A stretch of 48,456 nt of DNA from NCBI RefSeq assembly GCF_004349215.1, contig NZ_SMKU01000024.1:1-48456 (forward strand), written 5' to 3'. The notes beneath the pieces are model-generated. The model was not told where the DNA came from, made no database searches, and worked only from the letters and a program-made list of their open reading frames with translations. Of this stretch, positions 8,739-17,839 are shown in pieces (within the stretch, counting starts at the first letter, position 1; each line of letters begins with the position of its first letter). This DNA is from Actinomadura rubrisoli. Lineage in GTDB: Bacteria; Actinomycetota; Actinomycetes; Streptosporangiales; Streptosporangiaceae. A program made the position numbers and the translations under genes.

Positions 8739-9014
8739 GCGGGATCTCCCTGGTCAGGCTCATGATCACCGCCAGTTTCGACTCGGGGTGCGCCGCCGCC
8801 GCGCCAACACGATCATGAAGTGTGATCATTTGACCCGCCGCTGCCCCGGGCATGCCAAGATCGCCAACCGTGGGGGGACGCCGACACAACGATGCGACCC
8901 GAATAGGACCGGGTGCCGAATGGACGCGGCCGCGGCGCCGCAGGCACGGCGACCACCGACACGCTGTTTCCGCTGGCAGGAGTCCGGATAACGATCTCTC
9001 CTGCGGATTCGGGC

Positions 9015-9020
9015 TAGTCT
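9015..9020 (+). promoter_or_regulatory. Possible -10 element of a leaderless promoter
   Basis: TAGTCT ends 6 nt before the preferred ATG at 9027, a spacing compatible with leaderless transcription. No good -35 element was found, so this is tentative. The gene lacks an obvious ribosome-binding site, which agrees with it. I see nothing else in the 288-bp interval upstream. Confidence 0.35.
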
Positions 9021-9026
9021 GTGCTC

Positions 9027-9827
9027 ATGGTCGCCGAGGAGGAGATGGTCGTCCCTCGGGGGATTGACGTCCATACTCCGCATATTGCGCGGATTTATGA
9101 TTATTGGCTGGGCGGCAAGGACAACTTCGCGGTTGATCGTGCGGCGGCCGAGCGGGTGATGGCGGCGACGCCGACGATCAAGCCGGGGGTGGCGGCGAAC
9201 CGGGCGTTCCTGCAGCGGGTGGTGCGGTTCATGGCGGGCGAGGGCGTCACCCAGTTCCTCGACATCGGTACCGGCATTCCCACCGCCGACAACACGCATC
9301 TGGTCGCGCAGCAGGCGAGCCCGCAGAGCCGGGTGGTGTATGTCGACAACGATCCGATCGTGCTGGCGCATGCCCGCGCGCTGCTGTCCGGAGTCACCGC
9401 ACCGACCGCTTTCCTCGACGCGGACCTTCGCGATACCGACCGGATCCTTGAGGGGGCCGCCGACCTTCTGGATTTCCGGCGGCCGGTGGGCTTGCTGCTG
9501 ATCGCGATCTTGCACTGCGTCCCGGACGGCGACGACCCGCGGCTCATCGTTCGGACGCTGATGGACGCTTTGCCGCCGGGCAGTTTCCTGGCCATCACCC
9601 ATCCGGGCATCGACCAGTTGCCCGAGCAGATGGCGGCCGCCGAGAAGGCTCTCACCGATGCGATGGGCTTCCGGGTGACCTTCCGGACGCACGAGGGCGT
9701 GAGCGCCTTCTTCACCGGGCTGGAAGTGCTCGATCCCGGGGTCGTCGCCGTCCAGGAATGGCGCCCCGATTCGCCTCCGGCGTCCACCACGACCGGCATG
9801 TGGGGCGGCGCGGCCCGCAAGCCGTGA
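9027..9827 (+). CDS. SAM-dependent methyltransferase, DUF574 type
   Basis: A 266-aa Rossmann-fold methyltransferase-like protein. The N-terminal family signature THTPHIARIYDYWLGGKDNF-type block appears near residues 15-34, the glycine-rich SAM loop is FLDIGTGIPT, and the acidic residue after strand 2 lies in VYVDNDP. The C-terminal part is duplicated at 1-254. Such proteins are abundant in actinomycetes and usually have no known substrate. The ATG at 9027 is preferred; a GTG at 9021 adds two residues. The gene is single and lies about 280 bp before the large signalling cluster; no functional link is evident. The interval 9828-10107 holds no gene and presumably the cluster promoter, which I could not define. 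Confidence 0.88.
   Translation: MVAEEEMVVPRGIDVHTPHIARIYDYWLGGKDNFAVDRAAAERVMAATPTIKPGVAANRAFLQRVVRFMAGEGVTQFLDIGTGIPTADNTHLVAQQASPQSRVVYVDNDPIVLAHARALLSGVTAPTAFLDADLRDTDRILEGAADLLDFRRPVGLLLIAILHCVPDGDDPRLIVRTLMDALPPGSFLAITHPGIDQLPEQMAAAEKALTDAMGFRVTFRTHEGVSAFFTGLEVLDPGVVAVQEWRPDSPPASTTTGMWGGAARKP
9574..9810 (+). repeat. Near-identical repeat, copy 2 (inside the DUF574 methyltransferase gene)
   Basis: Direct repeat of 1-237 at offset 9573. Differences cluster in the last ~40 bp, where Ser-Ala-Pro becomes Ser-Pro-Pro and the penultimate residues differ. Confidence 0.9.
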
Positions 9828-10107
9828 GCCTGTGACCTAGAGCAACGGCGGCGCGGGAACCGGCTGGCCGCATCTCTGGAATGGACCGTAACAACCCACC
9901 GAGTGTCTCCGACTATGTCCTGAATTTTCGGGGCAACTGCGGGGCGGTGCGGTCTGTGTTCCGTTTCGTCTGGTCTCCCGAACGGTAACTCGAAAGGCGT
10001 ACCAGTACGGGTTCTGTGCGCCGCGTCCCTGAAAGCATCCGCGTCTGGGCTCGGGGATCCGGCGCGGCCGGTCACCCGCGTGCCCTCGGACGACGTCGAG
10101 GACGGTG

Positions 10108-12429
10108 ATGACCGAGATCAGGTTGTTCGCGCGAGTACGACGGGGAGTCACGTGGGGCTGTCTGGCCGCCGTGGTCGCCGTACTGGTCCCTGTGCTCCCG
10201 GGGCGGGCGGAGGCGCGGGTACCCGAGCCGACGCCGCTGGATCTGGTGGTGGCCGTCGACGAATCGGGAAGCCTGGCGGTCAAGGACGTGCGAGCGGAGA
10301 TCGAAGCGGCCGCGACCATCGTCCAAGCAGGGCTGAATCCGCGAACACGTGTAACGGTTCTAGGGTTCGGCAGCGCCAACGGCACCAGCGGGCGAGCGGT
10401 CACCCAGTATTGCAGGCCCACGGTCGTGGCAACGGCCGAGCAATTGCAGTACCTGTCGAACTGTGTGAAAGGGCTTCATCCGCGCACCGAAGCCGAGGGG
10501 GACGACACCGATCATGGCGCCGCCCTTTCGGAAGCGCTGCGGGTCCTCCGATCGGGGTCGCCGAGCAATGCGCTCAAAAGGATCTTTCTGCTCACCGACG
10601 GGCAAACGGACATTTCGGGCTCATCCTCGTCCGGCTCGGGCGACCGCGACGCCGAGGCCCAGCGGCTGCTCCGGCAACGGCTCGCCACCGCCCGGAGCGA
10701 GGGAGTGGGCATATGGCCGGTCGGATTCGGTTCCGAGGTGGATCAGGCCGGCCTGAACCGGTTCGCCGAAGGCGGGGCCCAGCGCGGTTGCGATGGGCGT
10801 GCCGAGTCCCTGCCCCGTGCGCGGCGGGTGCGGGACTCCCGGGAGGTGGCGCGGTCGCTCGTCGCGGCCTACGCCGCCGCCTCCTGCTTGAGGATCAGCC
10901 CGCCCTCGGAGGGCGACCTGCGGCCCGCCGGGACGCTCGAACTCCCGCTGGCCGTTCCCGGCATCGCGTCCGAGGCGACATTGACGGTGGCCAAGGGTGA
11001 TCCCCGGGTGTGGGTGGAGTTCATAGACCCGAACGGCCGCACGGCCCCGTCGAACGGATCTCAGGGCCGGTCGGCGTTCACCCGTAGCGGCGCCGGCGGC
11101 ACGATCGAGACGTTGCGTGTGGTCGCTCCGCTGAACGGCACGTGGCGGATCAGGCTGACCGCACCAGGCGGGGTGGCACGACAGTCGGTCGGGGCCGTAG
11201 CGATGTACCAAGGCGTCATTCGATCCGCGCTCGTGGTGGAGCGACCTCAGATCCGGACCGGCGAACAGGTCACCGCCCGGCTCTCGCTGGTCACGCGGGG
11301 CGGCTACGTCCAAGACCCGAAAGAACTGCGGGGGTTGTCCTTCACCGTCACGGCGACCGGCCAAGCGCTCGGCGTGGGGAGGGCGGTGCCGATGCGCGAC
11401 GACGGGCAGGCTCCGGACGATACCCCCGGCGACGGCTCGTACGCGGGCGTCTTCACCGCGCCCGGTGCGCCCGGCAAGGTCACCTTGACCGGCTCGGTGG
11501 CGGGGGACGGCCTGCGGCCCGACGGGAACCCGACCGCCACGATCAACGTCGTCGCGCGGCCGCCGGACGTCCAGGGCGAGGTCCGGTTCCCTGGCGGGAC
11601 GACCGTCCACCCGGGCGGCGCGGTCCACGGCACGATCCAGTTCCACAACTCCACCCCCCGTACGATCCGGGCGCGGCTCCTCCTGCGCGCACCGCCACAG
11701 GCCCAGGCGACGCTCGCGCAGGGCACGCCCCTGACCGTCCGGCCAGGCGGATCCTCGTATCCGTTCGAGGTGCGCTTCGGCGGAGGGGCCGCGCTCGGCC
11801 GGGCCTCGGCGACACTCCAGTTGGCCGACGAGTCCGATCCGGCGAAGGTCTACCTGGTCAAGCAGCGCACGATCAGCGTCGAGAAGCCTCCGGGCCTGCT
11901 GGAACGGCACCTCTGGCAGATCCTCGGCGGGATCGCGCTGATCGCCCTGGTGCTCGCCGCCCCCTGGTCGAAGCGGCATGCCCGCCGCGTCCGAGCGGAC
12001 GTGCGGAGCCTGCGGGTCGCGCTCGTCCACAACGGCGAGCAGGCCGGCCGGGAACTGCGGCCGGGGCGCGGCAAATGGTCCGACGAGTTCCCCTTCATCA
12101 TCCGCGACATCGAATCGAACCCCCTGCTGGACGAGCCCAGAGGCGACAAGCAGGCCCTGGTAGCGCGGCACACGGCGGACGGGCGGGTCAAAGTGTGCCG
12201 CCCGGACGGCACGGAGTTCCAGGTCGGGTTCGGTGCGGAGAGCGAGCCCGTCGCGGACGGTGTGCGGCTCGTCTTCCGGAGTGTCCCTTCCCGGTACGCC
12301 CCCAGCGGGCTGATCAGGCTGTTCACGCGCGGCCGACCGCCGAAGTCTCCTCCTATCCGCGACCCCAAATCCAGTTCGCCGGATTCGTTTAAGACCATTC
12401 CGTCCGATTCGTCCGACGACTGGCTGTGA
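10108..12429 (+). CDS. Membrane-anchored von Willebrand factor A (vWA) domain protein
   Basis: A 773-aa protein. A signal peptide (about 1-36) is followed by a vWA domain whose MIDAS metal site is intact (D51-x-S53-x-S55, later LLTDGQTD). The middle region looks like extracytoplasmic beta-rich domains. A transmembrane helix lies at about 602-620, then a ~150-aa cytoplasmic tail. vWA domains usually mediate metal-dependent protein contacts. This is the first gene of the cluster; the tubulin-like GTPase gene starts 21 bp after it. The ATG at 10108 has GAGG about 6 nt upstream; a GTG immediately before it is an alternative start. The topology suggests an outside-to-inside sensor or an anchor for the cytoplasmic partners. 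Confidence 0.85.
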   Translation: MTEIRLFARVRRGVTWGCLAAVVAVLVPVLPGRAEARVPEPTPLDLVVAVDESGSLAVKDVRAEIEAAATIVQAGLNPRTRVTVLGFGSANGTSGRAVTQYCRPTVVATAEQLQYLSNCVKGLHPRTEAEGDDTDHGAALSEALRVLRSGSPSNALKRIFLLTDGQTDISGSSSSGSGDRDAEAQRLLRQRLATARSEGVGIWPVGFGSEVDQAGLNRFAEGGAQRGCDGRAESLPRARRVRDSREVARSLVAAYAAASCLRISPPSEGDLRPAGTLELPLAVPGIASEATLTVAKGDPRVWVEFIDPNGRTAPSNGSQGRSAFTRSGAGGTIETLRVVAPLNGTWRIRLTAPGGVARQSVGAVAMYQGVIRSALVVERPQIRTGEQVTARLSLVTRGGYVQDPKELRGLSFTVTATGQALGVGRAVPMRDDGQAPDDTPGDGSYAGVFTAPGAPGKVTLTGSVAGDGLRPDGNPTATINVVARPPDVQGEVRFPGGTTVHPGGAVHGTIQFHNSTPRTIRARLLLRAPPQAQATLAQGTPLTVRPGGSSYPFEVRFGGGAALGRASATLQLADESDPAKVYLVKQRTISVEKPPGLLERHLWQILGGIALIALVLAAPWSKRHARRVRADVRSLRVALVHNGEQAGRELRPGRGKWSDEFPFIIRDIESNPLLDEPRGDKQALVARHTADGRVKVCRPDGTEFQVGFGAESEPVADGVRLVFRSVPSRYAPSGLIRLFTRGRPPKSPPIRDPKSSSPDSFKTIPSDSSDDWL

Positions 12430-12450
12430 GCCCCCGGGAGAAACGCGACC

Positions 12451-15400
12451 ATGAAGCTCTATCACCCCTTGCTGTTCATCGGGCTCGGCGGCACCGGCGG
12501 CACGATCGGCGCCGTGCTGGAACGCCGCCTCCGCGCCGAGATCTGCGGCCCGGACGGGACCGGCTTCCAGCGGAAGCGGCCGGATGCGACGCGCTACGAA
12601 CTGCCCGCCTGCGCTCAGTTCGTCTATATCGATGTCAACCAGGCCGATTTGGACCGGTTGCCCGAGCGGGCGGTGCCGGATCCGCGGTACGCCGCGGCGA
12701 CCCGGGCGACCGCCCACAACATCGGGCTGGAGACGTATGCCGACAGCTTTCCGGAGCTGGCGCGCAATCTGCGGCTCCGGATGGGGCCGGAGGTGGCGGG
12801 CTGGCTGCCGGGGCGGTCCGGTGAGCCCCATGTGAGCCCGCTGGCGAAGGGGGCGGGGCAGTTGCCGACGATCGGCCGTGCGGTGTTCTTCGACACCTTC
12901 TCCCACGGTCCGGCGCCCGTCGTCGCAAAGCTGGGGGCGGCGATCGGCCGGTTGTCGTCGGCGCAGGCGGCCGCGGACCTGTCGCGCATGGCGGACGGCG
13001 CGGCGGGCGATCCGGCGGCGGTCGAGGTGTTCGTGGCGTTCTCGATCGCCGGCGGCACCGGTGCCGGGATCTTCTACGACGCCCTGCACCTGGTGGCCGG
13101 GCTGTTCGCCCGCACCTCGATCAAACCCAAGATCCATCCGCTGGTGCTGATGCCGTCGGCGTTCCCGGAGGGCGGCGGCGGCGGCCGCTCCGCCGAACTG
13201 AACGCCGCCCGCGCCGTACTGGATCTGGCCCAGTTGGTCGACCGGCAGAACAGCGGTACGCCCGGGGGTTCGCTGCTGTCTCCCGGCGGCCACGGCCCCG
13301 CCGCGGACCCCACCGGCCTGGCGCCCGCCGACGACGTCTCGGTATCGCTCCCGGAGATGGGCCGGATCGAGATGCGGCCGGGCATCGCCCAGACCGCCTA
13401 TCTGTTCTCCCGGCCGCCCGGCGTCGAGCCCGATGATCTGCGCCGCTCGGTGGTCGCGCTGATCCTGTCGTTGGTCGGTACGGAGCTCAACGACCGCACC
13501 GCGGCCGACGCCGACCAGCACCAGTCCTTCGCCGACAGCTTCCTCAACTCGGCCAACGAGAGGCAGATCCAGGCGAAGGACGGCATCGGCGACCAGGGCG
13601 TGTCGACCGCGCTGGTCGCCTCCCTGACCGTGCCGGCGGACGAACTGGCCGACATGGTGGCCGAGCGGCTGCTGACCGACGGTGTCGAGCAGCTGGCCGT
13701 CCCGCTGGGCGCGGCAGAGGCCAACCGTGCGCCGATCGAGCGATTCTTCACCTACTCCGGGCTCCACGACCTCCTGACCCGGCCGAAGGAGGACTTCACC
13801 GAGCCCGAGCCGACACACGGCGCGCGCAACATCACCATCGGGCTCGGCGACCGGGCGGAGTCGATGCGGGCGGCCCTGGCCAGGCACCGCTCCCGGCTCG
13901 ACCGCTCCGTACCCGAGCAGGTGGACGCATTCGACCCTGGTGACGCCGTCGTACGGCTGCTCGCCGAGTTCGACCCGTTCCGCGTGCGGCGGATCGTCTT
14001 CGGCCACGACGGGCTGGGCAGCGAGGCCGAACGGGAGGGCGCGCACGGGCTGATGGTGCGGCGTCGCGAGCCGCCTCCCGCACCCAAGCTGGACGACGGG
14101 CGGGACGCGATACCGACGGCACCGGAGTTGCGTGACCGAATGGGCGGCTTCGTCTCGATGCGGTGGAACCATGAGCTGCCCGCTCAGGCTCGTCGGGACC
14201 AGGACACCTGGTACCAGTGGCAGACGCGCGTCCAGTGGACCCAACCGTGGTCGAAGCTGGCGCGGAGTTGGCAGCCCAAGCTCGACCGGACGAAGGCCAC
14301 CTTGTCGGCCCTGATCCGGGAGCTGACCGAGCGCGCCCGGCGCGAGCGCGAGAATCCCAGGGGCCGCGCCGAGCGGTTGCACCGGTACCGGGGCGGGGTG
14401 TCGTACCTGCTGCCGGCGGGCGGTGATCTGGAGCGCTTCCACCGGACGGCGGTCCAGCGGCTGATCGCGGCGGGTGTCGCGGCGGGAACGCTGTCCACCG
14501 GGGCGCGCGAAGGCGACCTCCTGAACGCCCTTCTCACCCCGGAAGGATGGCGCGAGGCGTTCGCCGAGCTGCGCGTCGACGGCTCGCAGAAGGCGGCCGA
14601 ACGCGCCGTGGACGCGCTCAGGAAGCACCTGCGGAACCAGATCGCGGCGTCCCTGCGGACGCATGGGCCAGATCACGGGCCGCTGCTTCCCCGGCTGGCC
14701 GACCTGCTGGCCGAGGCCGCCCAGGGAGCGGGACGGCTCGCCGAGGAGGAGCTGGTGCCCTTCCGCGCCAGGCTGGCGGGCCTGGTACCGCCCGCCTTCG
14801 CCCCGCAGGGCCGGGGACCGCTGAAGGTGCTGGTCACCTATCCCGCCGCCGCCCCCGATCCGGCGACCGAAGAATACCTGCGGCGCACGATCGACCTTCC
14901 GACAGGCGAGACGGCCACCTACCAGTTCACCGCCACCACGACCGAGTCGATCTCGGTGGTGCTGTTCCGCACCTCGATGGGGATCACCGAAGTGCGCGAG
15001 GTCCGGGAACTGCTGAGAACCTGGGCCGACGCGATCGACCGTCCACAGCCGCAGGACTACCTGCGATGGCGGCAACGTACCGGGCACAGTTTCGGTCACC
15101 TGGCCACCCGCGAGGAACACAGGGTCCAGATCGCCCACAGACTCCTTAGCGCGCTCTGGAACGGCCGCGTCACCGTGGACGGCGACCCCGCCTCCCCGAT
15201 CAGCATGACCGTCCGGCTGACGGACGAGGTGGGCATGACCCTGGATCTGCAGCCGCTCGACCGCGCGTCGTCATGGGGCAGCGTGCTGCGCGCGTACGAG
15301 GTGTGCGCCATCGCCGATGACACCGACCTGCGCCGCGACTTCTGCGCCCGGCTGATGCGAGAGGTCCCCGAAGGCGTCGGCACCCAGCCCAAGCCGCCGG

Positions 15401-15624
15401 ACGACCTCTACCGGCTGCTGCGCGTCCTGGCCGCCGAGCAGATCACGGTGATCGATCGGATGCTGGACGGGCTGCACCCGTCGGTGCGGACGCGCGCCGT
15501 GCACATGCGCGACTTCTGGGCCCACACCGTCCCGGCCGCGCTGGAGCGGGAGTTCACCGAGGTCATGGCGATCCGCCGCAATCTGTGGGAGCTGGAGAGG
15601 GCCGTCGCGGAGCGGGAGTTGTGA
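12451..15624 (+). CDS. Tubulin/FtsZ-like GTPase protein (Tubulin_2-like)
   Basis: A 1057-aa protein whose N-terminal third carries two glycine-rich nucleotide-binding signatures of the tubulin/FtsZ superfamily: GLGGTGGT at 11-18, and AGGTGAG at about 200-206, matching the tubulin signature GGGTG[ST]G. The remaining ~650 residues are largely helical and unrecognised, far longer than FtsZ (~400 aa). There is no signal peptide or membrane helix. By family knowledge, large bacterial tubulin-like proteins of this kind often neighbour vWA genes and have been proposed to act at membranes. A GGGAGAA site precedes the ATG. Within the cluster it is the best candidate for a polymerising GTP-dependent scaffold. 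GTPase activity is inferred from motifs. Confidence 0.8.
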   Translation: MKLYHPLLFIGLGGTGGTIGAVLERRLRAEICGPDGTGFQRKRPDATRYELPACAQFVYIDVNQADLDRLPERAVPDPRYAAATRATAHNIGLETYADSFPELARNLRLRMGPEVAGWLPGRSGEPHVSPLAKGAGQLPTIGRAVFFDTFSHGPAPVVAKLGAAIGRLSSAQAAADLSRMADGAAGDPAAVEVFVAFSIAGGTGAGIFYDALHLVAGLFARTSIKPKIHPLVLMPSAFPEGGGGGRSAELNAARAVLDLAQLVDRQNSGTPGGSLLSPGGHGPAADPTGLAPADDVSVSLPEMGRIEMRPGIAQTAYLFSRPPGVEPDDLRRSVVALILSLVGTELNDRTAADADQHQSFADSFLNSANERQIQAKDGIGDQGVSTALVASLTVPADELADMVAERLLTDGVEQLAVPLGAAEANRAPIERFFTYSGLHDLLTRPKEDFTEPEPTHGARNITIGLGDRAESMRAALARHRSRLDRSVPEQVDAFDPGDAVVRLLAEFDPFRVRRIVFGHDGLGSEAEREGAHGLMVRRREPPPAPKLDDGRDAIPTAPELRDRMGGFVSMRWNHELPAQARRDQDTWYQWQTRVQWTQPWSKLARSWQPKLDRTKATLSALIRELTERARRERENPRGRAERLHRYRGGVSYLLPAGGDLERFHRTAVQRLIAAGVAAGTLSTGAREGDLLNALLTPEGWREAFAELRVDGSQKAAERAVDALRKHLRNQIAASLRTHGPDHGPLLPRLADLLAEAAQGAGRLAEEELVPFRARLAGLVPPAFAPQGRGPLKVLVTYPAAAPDPATEEYLRRTIDLPTGETATYQFTATTTESISVVLFRTSMGITEVREVRELLRTWADAIDRPQPQDYLRWRQRTGHSFGHLATREEHRVQIAHRLLSALWNGRVTVDGDPASPISMTVRLTDEVGMTLDLQPLDRASSWGSVLRAYEVCAIADDTDLRRDFCARLMREVPEGVGTQPKPPDDLYRLLRVLAAEQITVIDRMLDGLHPSVRTRAVHMRDFWAHTVPAALEREFTEVMAIRRNLWELERAVAEREL

Positions 15625-15628
15625 AGGA

Positions 15629-17839
15629 TTGGACGAACTGAGGACGCGACCGGCGGTGGCCGAACTCGACCTGCGGGGGACCGACCCCGCGCAGGCGCTG
15701 AAGCTGCTTGACGAGCTGTGGGAGACGCAAGGCAGGGACACGTGCCGGGTCCTGGTCACCGACGAGGCCGGGCTTCTGATGCCGCACACGGGAGTCTTCG
15801 CGCGACTGCGGTCCCCGCTGGTGGGCGCGCTGCTGTGCGTGGCGGTCGGCCGCCCGCGCGACGGCGCCACCGGGTTGGAGGTGCCGGGTCAGCTGCTGGC
15901 CGGGCAGGACGCGGGGCTGCTGTGGGTGCCCGACCCGGACGGCCACGACTGGCGGTTGGACGGCCCGGCGCTGACCGTCCGTCCCGACGAGCCCGGCTCG
16001 GGCCTGGTGCGGCTCCGCGAACTGCTGCGGATTCCCGAGGTGTTCGACCGGACGGCGGAACTGGCGGCCGCCATGCCCGGCGGTGTGTCCAACCCGGGTC
16101 TGCGGCTGGCGACGGCGCTGCCCGCCGACGCCGAGTTCGCCTCGGCGCTGCTGACCGCCATCTCCGAATTGCTGGAGCCAGGCGTCCCGCCCGCGCTGGA
16201 CATCGCTCCGGCGGACCCGGTCGGCCGACCGGAGCAGGGCCCGGAGCAGGGACCGGAGCATGGAGCGGTGCGGCTGCGGGACGAGAGCCCTCTCAACGAG
16301 GCCGGCCGGCGAGCCGAGGACGCCCTGGCGACCGCCTGCCGGACCGCGAAGCGGCTGGGCGGCCCGTCCTCACTGCTGCTGCTCCTGAGGCCGGTCCCCG
16401 CCGTCAAGGCCGTGGCGGACGCCGGACGGGCGGTGGCGGAGGTCCGGTCGGGCTGGGTCGAGCTGTTCGCCGAGGCCCCCGTGGACACCGAGCCGCTCCC
16501 CGGCCAACGCCGGCTGATCACTGACCAGGGCGTGCTGCTGCCCGCGTCCGAGAAACCGGACCGGCAGGGGGCGCGCACCGTGTTCGGCGGGTACGTCGCC
16601 GAAGCCCTGGCACGGGGGTCCTCGCTCGACGGGCTCAAGGAAGGGCTCCGCCGGCAGAAAGGGCGTGTCGTCCCGCCGCGCCTGGATCCGAAGGCCGAAC
16701 TGGACCGGGCCTGCCCGTCCGAACTGGTGGAACGACTGCGCGGGGACACTCCGCTTCCCCCGCCCGAGCTGTGGCTTCCCGTGCCGGGCCTGATCGCCGC
16801 GGGCCTTGCCGGGGTCGGCTGGCCCGGGACCGGCGGGGCCGTGGTCGCGGTGATCTACACGCTCCTGGTGGGCCTGACCGTCGTCCGCGGCCCGGGCGCC
16901 CGGCTCCCCGAACGGCTCGTGCCGGTCGCGGCGACCGGCGCGGTCAGTGCGGTGGGCGCGCTGGAGGGGAGCGCGGTCACCGGCGAACTCCCTGCGGGGC
17001 TGCGGGCAGCGGCCATGCTCGTCGCGCTGTCCGGGGCGGTCGCGGTGGTGCTGTGGTCATGGCGGCGCCGCTGCCGCGGGTGGATCCGGGCGACGGGACT
17101 GGACGACGCCCCAGCGGCGCTCGCGGACCTGCGGACCACGGCCGCGCGGCTCGCGTCGGGCTGGTCGCGGGCCGCCCGCGCGCGTGGCGGCGTCGCGGAC
17201 CTGGTCCGGGCCGCGGCCGCCCTCGACGGCGTCCGGGAGGCGCTGCGGCACCACGCAGGGACGCACGGCGGGCCAGGCGGGCACGCCGGTGCGCGGGCGG
17301 AGTTGCTCGCGTCCGTCCGCGGTCATCTCAGGACCCTGGTCCAGGTCGCCCTCGAACCGTGCTGGGGGGACCCGCTGGACGAGCTGCCGATCGCGCACCA
17401 GGACCGCGCGAGAGCCGCGACCGCCGCCCATCTCGCGGAATGGGAACGGCACGTGATCCGGCATGGCGCACTCGAACCGCCGCCGTTCGCCGCGAACACG
17501 GCGCTCACCGGCCAGAACGCGACGTCCCCGAAAACGGCGCCGGTGTCCCAAGAGGACGTGCTCGCGCTGAGCGCCGAGGTCACGCGCGGCACCGACGCCG
17601 TGATGTGGCAACTGCTCGGCCCCGGCGACCTCCCCCTGGTGCGCTCCGGCGAACGCCGCCCGCCCTGCGTGCGGTTCGCCCCGCAGGCCATCCGGACCGC
17701 GCTGAGCGCGCGCTGCCCCGCCGACACGCTCTGGGGGCGGTCGTCCCGGCACGCGGGAGTGCTGCGGCTGGTGCCCGTGCGGTCCGACCTGGTGCGGCAG
17801 TGCTGGTCCTCTGACGACGATCCTTGGGAGGCAACGTGA
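15629..17839 (+). CDS. Large membrane protein of unknown function
   Basis: A 736-aa protein I cannot assign to a family. An N-terminal soluble region (~1-380) contains a PEQGPEQGPEHG repeat near residues 203-214. A hydrophobic block with probable transmembrane segments at about 383-420, 430-450 and 459-481 is followed by an Arg-rich junction and a ~250-aa helical C-terminal region. The TTG at 15629 starts four bases after the tubulin-like gene stop; a GTG at 15656 is an alternative. The 3' end overlaps the pseudokinase gene in a GTGA junction, so translation is probably coupled. It may link the GTPase and kinase-like proteins at the membrane, which is inference. Confidence 0.75.
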   Translation: MDELRTRPAVAELDLRGTDPAQALKLLDELWETQGRDTCRVLVTDEAGLLMPHTGVFARLRSPLVGALLCVAVGRPRDGATGLEVPGQLLAGQDAGLLWVPDPDGHDWRLDGPALTVRPDEPGSGLVRLRELLRIPEVFDRTAELAAAMPGGVSNPGLRLATALPADAEFASALLTAISELLEPGVPPALDIAPADPVGRPEQGPEQGPEHGAVRLRDESPLNEAGRRAEDALATACRTAKRLGGPSSLLLLLRPVPAVKAVADAGRAVAEVRSGWVELFAEAPVDTEPLPGQRRLITDQGVLLPASEKPDRQGARTVFGGYVAEALARGSSLDGLKEGLRRQKGRVVPPRLDPKAELDRACPSELVERLRGDTPLPPPELWLPVPGLIAAGLAGVGWPGTGGAVVAVIYTLLVGLTVVRGPGARLPERLVPVAATGAVSAVGALEGSAVTGELPAGLRAAAMLVALSGAVAVVLWSWRRRCRGWIRATGLDDAPAALADLRTTAARLASGWSRAARARGGVADLVRAAAALDGVREALRHHAGTHGGPGGHAGARAELLASVRGHLRTLVQVALEPCWGDPLDELPIAHQDRARAATAAHLAEWERHVIRHGALEPPPFAANTALTGQNATSPKTAPVSQEDVLALSAEVTRGTDAVMWQLLGPGDLPLVRSGERRPPCVRFAPQAIRTALSARCPADTLWGRSSRHAGVLRLVPVRSDLVRQCWSSDDDPWEAT

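Noticed and set aside
1..9810. The methyltransferase repeats as ends of a transposon
   Set aside because: They are direct, lie inside a coding sequence and have no transposase or target-site duplication between them; gene duplication is simpler.
10621..15138. A 1505-codon open frame on the minus strand opposite the vWA and tubulin-like genes
   Set aside because: It is a GC-bias shadow: its residues are Arg/Gly/Pro/His-rich, no family is recognisable, and the plus strand has two motif-rich genes there.
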